Shown: positions 1 to 5,771 of the stretch, in pieces
How positions within the stretch are numbered: the stretch's first letter is position 1
Layout of the letters: each line of letters starts with the position of its first letter
From: Flavobacteriaceae bacterium
Lineage (GTDB): Bacteria; Bacteroidota; Bacteroidia; Flavobacteriales; Flavobacteriaceae
Direction of reading: 5' to 3'
DNA length: 12,057 nt
Assembly (NCBI GenBank): GCA_029238555.1
Contig: JAQWFV010000110.1
Coordinates: forward strand, 1 to 12,057
Position numbers and translations under genes: made by a program
Notes under the pieces: generated by a model
What the model was told of the DNA's origin: nothing
The model's input: only the letters and a program-made list of their open reading frames with translations
The model's database searches: none

Positions 1-1
1 T

Positions 2-1462
2 AATGTAAAATTTAGGTCTTGGATTCTAGAAAATGGTTTTGCAGATGAGGAACGTCTGCTTGAGATTGAAAAAGATATTAAAAGAGAGGTGCGGAATGCA
101 AAGAAAGAGGCTTGGTCTGAATTCTTAGCCCCTCATTTGGCTTATAAGAAAGATTTGGTAAAAGTACTTAGGTCTGTTTCAGAAAACACTCAAAATAAAG
201 CAGCTATTACAAGTATTCTTAACGACTTGATCGCTATTGAAGAGCCTATAAAAAAAGACCTGGCATCAAAGGCAAGATTAGCCCTTAGAGGGTTAATTGG
301 CGAACAAACCAAAGAACGCGAAATGCTTAAAAATTGGTTGTTGCGCTTTATGACAGAAATGCAACCAATCTACAGTGCACACTTGTACAGTGAGCATGAA
401 AATAAAGCGACCAATATGCCTGCTATTCCTCCTAGTTACAGCGAAGATGCAACTATGGTAGATGGAAGGCTCATTCTTAGAGATAACTTTGATCAACTGT
501 TAGAAAAATATCCTGAGTTTTTGATTTTTGGGGAAGACAGTGGAACTATTGGAGACGTAAATCAAGGTTTAGAGGGTTTACAAAAAAAGTATGGTGAAAC
601 CAGAGTAGCAGATACGGGTATTAGAGAAGCCAGCATTATAGGACAGGGAATTGGAATGGCGCTCAGGGGTTTAAGACCTGTTGCTGAGATTCAATACCTA
701 GATTATATGCTTTACGCGTTGCAAACACTCAGTGATGATTTGGCTTCTTTGCGCTATAGGACTTTTGGAAAACAAAAAGCACCATTAATTGTTAGAACAA
801 GGGGACATAGGTTAGAGGGTATCTGGCATTCTGGATCTCAAATGGGTGGTCTCATTCATTTTTTAAGAGGAATGTATATCTTAACTCCAAGAAATATGAC
901 TGTTGCAGCTGGTTTTTATAACACATTGATGAAAAGCGACGAACCTGCTATTGTCATTGAAAGTTTAAATGGCTACAGGTTAAAAGAGCGTATGCCTAAT
1001 AATTTATCTGAAATATGTACGCCTATTGGTGTGGTAGATATTTTAAAAGAGGGTAAAGATATCACAGTGCTCTCCTATGGTTCAACCCTGAGGATAGTAG
1101 AACAAGTAATCGGTTCGCTTCAAAATTACGACATAGATATTGAACTCATAGACGCTCAAAGTCTCTTGCCTTTTGATCTTAAGCATGACGTATTAGAAAG
1201 TGTTAAAAAAACAAACAGACTCATCGTAATAGATGAGGATGTTCCAGGAGGTTGTGCCGCTTATTTAATACAAGAAATCATAGAAAAACAGGGGGCTTTT
1301 AAGTACTTAGACACACAGCCAACTACCTTAACTGCAAAGGCTCATAGACCTGCATACGCAAGTGACGGTGATTATTTTTCTAAGCCAAACGCAGAAGACA
1401 TTTTTGAAGGTATTTACAACATCATGAACGAGTCTAATCCAAGCGCCTATCCTGAATTGTAA
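2..1462 (+). CDS. Fused alpha-ketoacid dehydrogenase E1 (alpha/beta), C-terminal part, 5'-truncated
   Basis: This is the C-terminal part of a thiamine-diphosphate 2-oxoacid dehydrogenase E1, probably branched-chain (2-oxoisovalerate) type, which decarboxylates the 2-oxoacid and acylates the lipoyl arm of E2 in the cytosol. The frame is open to the window edge, so a GTG at 89 is probably an internal Val codon rather than the start. The first ~35 residues resemble the end of an E1-alpha chain (helix with FADEERLLEIEKDI). A charged, mostly helical linker follows to about base 440. The E1-beta pyrimidine-binding domain spans about 450-1000 (FGEDSG, DTGIREASI with the expected cofactor-activating Glu codon at 626-628, GLRPVAEIQYLDYM). 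The transketolase C-terminal domain spans about 1060-1420 (DAQSLLPFD, DEDVPGG, RPAYASDGDYFSKP). Fused alpha/beta E1 proteins of roughly 650-700 residues are common in Bacteroidota, so about 170-200 residues should lie upstream. Substrate preference cannot be read from this fragment. Confidence 0.88.
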   Translation, partial: NVKFRSWILENGFADEERLLEIEKDIKREVRNAKKEAWSEFLAPHLAYKKDLVKVLRSVSENTQNKAAITSILNDLIAIEEPIKKDLASKARLALRGLIGEQTKEREMLKNWLLRFMTEMQPIYSAHLYSEHENKATNMPAIPPSYSEDATMVDGRLILRDNFDQLLEKYPEFLIFGEDSGTIGDVNQGLEGLQKKYGETRVADTGIREASIIGQGIGMALRGLRPVAEIQYLDYMLYALQTLSDDLASLRYRTFGKQKAPLIVRTRGHRLEGIWHSGSQMGGLIHFLRGMYILTPRNMTVAAGFYNTLMKSDEPAIVIESLNGYRLKERMPNNLSEICTPIGVVDILKEGKDITVLSYGSTLRIVEQVIGSLQNYDIDIELIDAQSLLPFDLKHDVLESVKKTNRLIVIDEDVPGGCAAYLIQEIIEKQGAFKYLDTQPTTLTAKAHRPAYASDGDYFSKPNAEDIFEGIYNIMNESNPSAYPEL

Positions 1463-1605
1463 TTTAAGATAGAAACACTACATTGCTCGCTGCTCTTTAC
1501 CTTTTCTTAGGTTGTGTTAACTTAAAAATTAGTTTATTTAATATATCAGTAAAATTGACTCCAGCTTTTAAGCCGCTTGAATCCTAGCAATAGCTTAATC
1601 CTTGA

Positions 1606-2604
1606 TTACAGTATTTTAATCAATAATTCCTTGAGTAAATTTTCGTGGTCCGTTGGAGCACCTAGTCCTTTATTTTTAAGGTCTAAGTCCTTAAGTGTTT
1701 TTAAGATTTGACTCACTCTTTTCATGGGGTACTGTTTTGCCGCACTTTTAATTTCATTAATGAAAAATGGGGAAATCCCTAAACTTGCTGCTACATGGCT
1801 TGGATTGTGATCTGTAAGCCCGTGATATTGCATAATTTGAGTAAAAAAACCGTGTAGAATAGATACTGTCATTAAAAAAGGATTGTCTTTTGGATTGTGA
1901 GCAAAATAATGCACAATCTTAAATGCTTTTAAAATATCTCTTTCACCAATGGCTTTTTTTAATTCAAAGTTGTTGTAATCTTTACTAATACCAATGTGCT
2001 GCTCAACTATATCTGGAGTAATTAAAGCGCCTTTTTCTATGTGAATAGACAACTTGTCTATTTCTTTTTCAATCCTACTCAAATCTGTACCAAGAAATTC
2101 AAATAACAAATGAGGAACAGCTGGTTGGGCTGAAAATCCCTTACGTTGAATTAAGTCATTAATCCAAGAAGGAATTTTATTGTCATAAATTTTTTTGGAC
2201 TCCAAAGTAGTTCCATTTTTTTGAAAAGCTTTAAAAACGCCTTTTCTTTTATCTGGTTTTTGGTATTTATAGCAAAGTACTAAAATAGTTGTTTGTAGGG
2301 GTTGTTTTGCATACTCTTGAAGGCCATCTATTTGTCTGGAGAGATGTTGTGCTTCTTTGACAATAATTAATTGCCTTTCTGCCATCATTGGGTAGCGCTT
2401 GGCTTGTGAGACAATATCTTCTATAAGGGCATCTTTTCCATAGACAATTAATTGATTGAAAGCTTTCTCTTCTTCAGCAAGTGCCTTTTGCTCAATTAAA
2501 TTGGAAATAGCGTCTATGTAGTAAGGCTCATCTCCATAAAGCAAATAGAGCGGGCTAAAATTTCCCTTATTTATTTCACTAGCAATTAACTTTGCTTCTT
2601 CCAT
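1606..2604 (-). CDS. holA: DNA polymerase III subunit delta
   Basis: HolA is the delta subunit of the clamp loader; with delta' and tau/gamma it opens the sliding clamp and loads it on primed DNA. The 332-residue length fits the family. The N-terminal AAA+-like domain starts with the typical LYLLYGDEPYYIDAI segment (residues 19-33), and like other delta subunits it has no working Walker A motif. Further family-like segments are AERQLIIVKEAQ (75-86), the FEFLGTDLSRIEKEIDKL helix (168-185) and a C-terminal helical collar domain (about 215-332) ending in HENLLKELLIKIL. The ATG at 2602-2604 is chosen because MEEAKLIASEINKGNFSPLYLLYGDE gives a normal family N-terminus. It is transcribed divergently from the nuclease-like gene that starts 26 bp away, and convergently with the E1 gene. 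Confidence 0.93.
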   Translation of the reverse strand: MEEAKLIASEINKGNFSPLYLLYGDEPYYIDAISNLIEQKALAEEEKAFNQLIVYGKDALIEDIVSQAKRYPMMAERQLIIVKEAQHLSRQIDGLQEYAKQPLQTTILVLCYKYQKPDKRKGVFKAFQKNGTTLESKKIYDNKIPSWINDLIQRKGFSAQPAVPHLLFEFLGTDLSRIEKEIDKLSIHIEKGALITPDIVEQHIGISKDYNNFELKKAIGERDILKAFKIVHYFAHNPKDNPFLMTVSILHGFFTQIMQYHGLTDHNPSHVAASLGISPFFINEIKSAAKQYPMKRVSQILKTLKDLDLKNKGLGAPTDHENLLKELLIKIL

Positions 2605-2630
2605 TCAATTTAATTCATCAAATTTGCAAC
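2605..2630. promoter_or_regulatory. 26-bp divergent spacer between holA and the HsdR_N-like gene, with a palindromic candidate -7 box
   Basis: Both start codons lie only 26 bp apart. The spacer contains the perfect palindrome CAAATTTG at 2619-2626, which differs at one base from the Bacteroidota -7 consensus TAnnTTTG on both strands. A TTG lies 24 bp upstream of it for the + direction (2592-2594) and a TTG (CAA on +, 2650-2652) lies 23 bp upstream for the - direction; these spacings are at or beyond the long end of what is reported for flavobacterial promoters. A short inverted repeat TTGCA-aca-TGCAA (2624-2636) covers the + start codon. If used, the box would give very short or no leaders. 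The motif is visible; promoter function is inference. Confidence 0.35.
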
Positions 2631-3077
2631 ATGCAAGTTTTAAACTTTCCAACCTATCCTTTCAGAATCAAAAATAGGGAAAATAAGCCCTATGTTTTTG
2701 ATATTATCAGGAAAAAATTTGTCCAAATACAAGCAGAGGAATGGGTAAGACAACATTTAATATGGTATTTAATTTACGAAAAGAAATATCCTAAAAGCCT
2801 TATTAATGTTGAAAAAAAAATTCTTGTTAACGGATTGACAAAAAGGGTCGACGTGGTTATTTTTAATAAAGATGGTAGCATCTATTTATTGGTAGAATGT
2901 AAAGCACCTGAAATAAAAATTAGCCAAGAAACATTTGATCAAATTGCCCGATATAATTTGAGCTTAAATGCCGAATTGCTCATGGTAACAAATGGTTTAT
3001 CTCACTATTATTGCGTTATAGACAAAGAAGCAGAAAATTATACTTTTGTAGAAAGTATTCCTGAATATATCCCTTAA
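2631..3077 (+). CDS. Stand-alone HsdR_N-type PD-(D/E)XK nuclease-fold protein
   Basis: This 148-residue protein resembles only the N-terminal nuclease domain of type I restriction R subunits. The fold's active-site pattern appears complete: an N-terminal helix with E37/E38 (AEEWVRQHLIWYL), E61 before the core strand (NVEKKILVNG), D74 in KRVDVVIF, E89-C90-K91 in LLVECKAPE, and a QxxxY motif at Q104-Y108 (DQIARY), which accompanies the catalytic site in HsdR and RecB-family nucleases. There is no helicase region, HsdM or HsdS in the window, so it is not a restriction subunit in the usual sense. The ATG at 2631 is preferred to an in-frame TTG at 2592, because MQVLNFPTYPFRIKNRE looks like the natural N-terminus and the earlier start would lie inside holA. 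It precedes the glycosyltransferase by 21 bp, probably in one transcript. Its biological role is unknown to me; nuclease activity is inferred from the motifs. Confidence 0.85.
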   Translation: MQVLNFPTYPFRIKNRENKPYVFDIIRKKFVQIQAEEWVRQHLIWYLIYEKKYPKSLINVEKKILVNGLTKRVDVVIFNKDGSIYLLVECKAPEIKISQETFDQIARYNLSLNAELLMVTNGLSHYYCVIDKEAENYTFVESIPEYIP

Positions 3078-3098
3078 TTTGTCATTTAAAAAAATCCT

Positions 3099-4106
3099 GT
3101 GAAACAAATAGCCGTAGTAATACTCAATTGGAATGGAGCCGCTTTATTGGAGCGATTCCTTCCTGCTGTTCTTAAAAACAGTGGAGAAATGGCACATATA
3201 TATGTGGCAGACAACGGATCTACAGATAGTTCAATAATACTTTTAAAAGAACAATTTCCCCAGGTTACCATCATAGAAATGCCCCATAACAATGGTTTTG
3301 CTGGTGGGTATAATTTGGCCTTACAACAAATAAGTGAACCCCTATTTTGTTTACTGAATTCAGACGTTTCCCCCGCTGAAAATTGGCTAGTGCCTATATT
3401 AACAGCCTTTAATTCAGACGCACAATTGGCTATAGCACAGCCTAAAATTTTAGATGAATTAAAAAAAACACATTTTGAATACGCCGGAGCAGCAGGGGGC
3501 TATTTAGACGCATTGGGTTATCCTTTTTGCCGTGGAAGAATATTTCAACACATAGAACAAGACCTAGGCCAATACAACGACAACACTGAAATTTTTTGGG
3601 CCACTGGAGCTTGTATGTTCATTAGAAGGGAGGTATTTCTTTTACTCAATGGTTTTGACGAAACTTACTTTGCCCACCAAGAGGAGATAGACCTTTGCTG
3701 GAGGGCAAGAAATCTTGGGTACAAAGTCATGTATCTCGGAAGTAGTACTGTGTTTCATTTGGGTGGCTCAACCCTGAGCAATATGAACCCTAAAAAAACA
3801 TTTCTAAATTTTAGAAACTCTCTTTTTTCAATATTAAAAAACATGCCTTTAAAAAGGGCCTTAATAGTGATTTTTATCAGGCTTATACTTGATGGGATTG
3901 CTGGAGGTAGATTCATTATTCAAGGTAAGTTCAGTCATTGTTTGGCAATTATTCATGCCCATTTTGGTTTTTATAAAGGGGCCGTTAGGGCTTTTAAAAA
4001 ATACCCACGCCCAAAAAAACACCTCAAATATTACAGGACCACATCAATAGTTTGGTCTCATTATGTGAGGGGGTTAAAAAAGTTTTCGCTTTTAGTAAAA
4101 GATTAA
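3099..4106 (+). CDS. Family 2 glycosyltransferase (rhamnosyltransferase-like)
   Basis: A 335-residue GT-A fold glycosyltransferase that should transfer a sugar from a nucleotide donor to a surface-glycan or lipid-linked acceptor at the inner face of the cytoplasmic membrane. GT2 marks run in order: IAVVILNWNG (residues 4-13), VADNGSTDSS (36-45), NNGFAGGYNLAL (64-75), the metal-binding LLNSD (85-89, D89), FWATGACMFIRREVF (166-180), GFDETYF and the catalytic-region QEEIDLCWR (194-202), and VFHLGGSTL (218-226). The order is that of WbbL-like rhamnosyltransferases, but the sugar cannot be assigned. A hydrophobic stretch (about 253-275) and a basic C-terminus may hold it at the membrane. Start is the GTG at 3099: an in-frame TAA at 3087 blocks any earlier start and the next Met (residue 31) would remove the first core strand. 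It lies 21 bp after the nuclease-like gene. Confidence 0.9.
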   Translation: MKQIAVVILNWNGAALLERFLPAVLKNSGEMAHIYVADNGSTDSSIILLKEQFPQVTIIEMPHNNGFAGGYNLALQQISEPLFCLLNSDVSPAENWLVPILTAFNSDAQLAIAQPKILDELKKTHFEYAGAAGGYLDALGYPFCRGRIFQHIEQDLGQYNDNTEIFWATGACMFIRREVFLLLNGFDETYFAHQEEIDLCWRARNLGYKVMYLGSSTVFHLGGSTLSNMNPKKTFLNFRNSLFSILKNMPLKRALIVIFIRLILDGIAGGRFIIQGKFSHCLAIIHAHFGFYKGAVRAFKKYPRPKKHLKYYRTTSIVWSHYVRGLKKFSLLVKD

Positions 4107-4116
4107 CTAACTTACA

Positions 4117-4147
4117 TTCGCTATTAAAAGAATAAAAGATAAATTTG
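4117..4147 (+). promoter_or_regulatory. Bacteroidota-type promoter of the OmpA lipoprotein gene
   Basis: TAAATTTG at 4140-4147 matches the TAnnTTTG -7 consensus of Bacteroidota exactly. A TTC (one mismatch to TTG) at 4117-4119 lies 20 bp upstream, in the right place for the -33 element. Transcription would begin near 4151-4155 and leave an AT-rich leader of about 20 nt before the ATG at 4174. The promoter lies in the 67-bp gap after the glycosyltransferase, so the lipoprotein gene is probably expressed on its own. Confidence 0.6.
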
Positions 4148-4173
4148 ATGTACTAATTATATTTTTCCAACCC

Positions 4174-5007
4174 ATGAAAAAAATCATCCTTGGCTGCTTA
4201 GGCGCCACACTATTACTTTCTTCTTGTGTATCTCAAAAAAAATACACAGACTTAGAAGCAAAACAAAAAGAAACCCAAGACTTACTCAATTCAGCTACGG
4301 TTAAATTGAACAGCTGTCTAGAAGACACTGCTCGTTTGCAGTTACTTGAAGATCAAAATGCTTATTTAAAAGCAAATAATCAAGAACTGATTAACAACCT
4401 TGGTAACCTAACTACATTAACTTCTAAAGGAGCAGACAATTTAGAGCGCTCTTTAGAAAGTTTAAAAGAGAAAGACCTGACTATTCGCAAATTAAACAAT
4501 GCTGTCACCAGAAGAGATTCTGTTAACCTTGCATTGGTTCAAAGTCTGAAAGGTGTATTGAGCAACTTAGATGATGAAGATATTGAGATTAGCGTAGAGA
4601 AAGGCGTTGTTTTTGTATCTATCTCTGACAAGTTATTATTTAACACTGGTAGTTATGTAGTATCTAATAAAGCGAAGTCTGTATTAGAAAAAGTAGCTAA
4701 AGTGGTTAATAACAAACCAGATTTCGAATTTATGGTAGAAGGCCATACAGATGAAAGAAGTTTCTCTAAAGGAGACTTAGTAGACAACTGGGATTTATCT
4801 GTGAAGAGAGCTACTTCAGTAGTAAGAATGCTACAAAAAGATTTTGGTGTAGATCCTAAGCGTATGACTGCAGCTGGTAGAGCTGAGTATGTACCAGTTT
4901 CTTCAGAACTGTCTAAAAACAGAAGAACTAGAATCGTTGTTCTTCCTAAAATTGATCAGTTCTATACTATGATCGAAGAAGGATTAAAAGATGCTGCAAT
5001 TAACTAA
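4174..5007 (+). CDS. OmpA-family peptidoglycan-binding lipoprotein (Pal-like)
   Basis: A 277-residue lipoprotein that should tie the outer membrane to peptidoglycan. The N-terminus is a lipoprotein signal, MKKIILGCLGATLLLSSC, with lipobox LSSC and lipidated Cys18. The residues after Cys18 (VSQKKY) are not acidic, so the Bacteroidota surface-export signal seems absent and the protein should face the periplasm. Residues about 22-115 are charged and heptad-like (KKYTDLEAKQKETQDLL...), likely a coiled coil acting as spacer. The OmpA_C domain spans about 140-268: LLFNTGSYVVSNKAKSVLEKV, EGHTDERS with D193, NWDLSVKRA with R212, and NRRTRIVVLPK. D193 and R212 correspond to the Asp/Arg pair that binds diaminopimelate in OmpA-like domains. 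It has its own promoter and a strong terminator, as expected for an abundant envelope protein. Confidence 0.93.
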   Translation: MKKIILGCLGATLLLSSCVSQKKYTDLEAKQKETQDLLNSATVKLNSCLEDTARLQLLEDQNAYLKANNQELINNLGNLTTLTSKGADNLERSLESLKEKDLTIRKLNNAVTRRDSVNLALVQSLKGVLSNLDDEDIEISVEKGVVFVSISDKLLFNTGSYVVSNKAKSVLEKVAKVVNNKPDFEFMVEGHTDERSFSKGDLVDNWDLSVKRATSVVRMLQKDFGVDPKRMTAAGRAEYVPVSSELSKNRRTRIVVLPKIDQFYTMIEEGLKDAAIN

Positions 5008-5027
5008 GTTTTTGCAAACATGATACT

Positions 5028-5060
5028 AAAAATGCCACCCTATGGGTGGCATTTTTTTTT
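5028..5060 (+). terminator. Bidirectional rho-independent terminator between ompA-like gene and yciO-like gene
   Basis: A perfect 13-bp stem, AAAAATGCCACCC (5028-5040) and GGGTGGCATTTTT (5044-5056), closes on a 3-nt loop TAT. The + strand continues into a T run to 5060, and the flanking A run gives five Ts for transcripts arriving from the - strand. It lies 20 bp after the lipoprotein stop and can also end the uvrD - yciO-like operon. Confidence 0.92.
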
Positions 5061-5145
5061 AATCGCATTCCAATTTTTAATCGAATGTCTTTTTCAATAC
5101 GAAACAAATTACCATTAAAAAAATTACCCCTAAAACAAATCACTT

Positions 5146-5766
5146 CTAAAACATATCAAAGTCCCCTTTACCTTGACGAATCAATTCAGGAGCATCTCCA
5201 GATAAATCTACAATAGTAGAAGGCACATTATCTCCATAACCCCCATCTACTACAAAGGCAACATGCGGAGCCCATTTTTCAAATATAAGCTCTGGATCTG
5301 TGGTGTATTCTAGCAACTCATCTGGATCATAAATTGAAGTAGAAACTATAGGATTTCCAAGCATTTCTACTATCTTTTTTGGAATAGAGTGATCTGGCAC
5401 TCTAATCCCAACAGTTTTACGCTTCTTAAAAGCTTTTGGAAGGTTGTTATTACCGGGAAGCACAAAAGTATAGGGGCCAGGTAAGGATCGTTTTAAAATT
5501 TTAAAGGTAGCCGTATCAATTTGTTTCACATAGTCAGAGATATTACTGAGATCTGCACAAATAAAAGACCAGGTAGCTTTTTCAAGCTTTACGCCTTTTA
5601 ATTTGGCCAACTTCTCCAAAGCTTTATTATTGGTAATATCACAACCAATGCCATAAACAGTATCTGTTGGGTAAATAATAAGCGCACCCTCTCTAAGTGC
5701 ACGTACTACCTTTTCCAAAGCAGACTCCTGAGGATTTTCTGGATATATTTTGATTAATTGCCCCAT
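5146..5766 (-). CDS. Sua5/YciO/YrdC-family protein, YciO-like (annotated type: L-threonylcarbamoyladenylate synthase)
   Basis: A 206-residue single-domain YrdC-fold protein. Family members of the TsaC/Sua5 branch make threonylcarbamoyl-AMP from Thr, bicarbonate and ATP for tRNA t6A37. Visible fold marks are the N-terminal strand-helix and IIYPTDTVYGIGCD (residues 30-43), PGPYTFVLPG (96-105), KRKTVGIRVPD (115-125) and GNPIVSTS (137-144). Two features fit the YciO branch better than TsaC: the segment after the first helices reads LKGVKLEKATWSF (56-68) rather than a KxRP-type loop, and STSIYDP (142-148) replaces the STSANxSG segment whose Ser/Asn bind ligand in TsaC. There is no C-terminal Sua5 domain. 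The t6A role is therefore uncertain, and a separate TsaC/Sua5 could exist elsewhere. It starts 5 bp after the uvrD stop, so the two are almost certainly co-transcribed. ATG at 5764-5766. Confidence 0.85.
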   Translation of the reverse strand: MGQLIKIYPENPQESALEKVVRALREGALIIYPTDTVYGIGCDITNNKALEKLAKLKGVKLEKATWSFICADLSNISDYVKQIDTATFKILKRSLPGPYTFVLPGNNNLPKAFKKRKTVGIRVPDHSIPKKIVEMLGNPIVSTSIYDPDELLEYTTDPELIFEKWAPHVAFVVDGGYGDNVPSTIVDLSGDAPELIRQGKGDFDMF

Positions 5767-5771
5767 ATTTT

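Noticed and set aside
1602..1623. Hairpin TTGATTA / TAATCAA as a terminator between the E1 gene and holA
   Set aside because: The stem is 7 bp and almost all A/T with an 8-nt loop, has no following T run, and overlaps the holA coding end. The 143-bp gap 1463-1605 shows no convincing terminator or other feature.
2592..2630. TTG at 2592 as the start of the nuclease-like gene
   Set aside because: It lies inside the holA coding region and adds 13 residues of no recognisable type ahead of a good ATG.
2631..3077. A type I restriction-modification system
   Set aside because: Only the HsdR N-terminal domain is present as a full short gene. There is no helicase region, HsdM or HsdS on either side, and the neighbours are holA and a glycosyltransferase.
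5061..5145. Small RNA or gene between the terminator and the yciO-like stop
   Set aside because: The 85 bp are AT-rich with no stable hairpin, promoter pair or coding frame that I can support.
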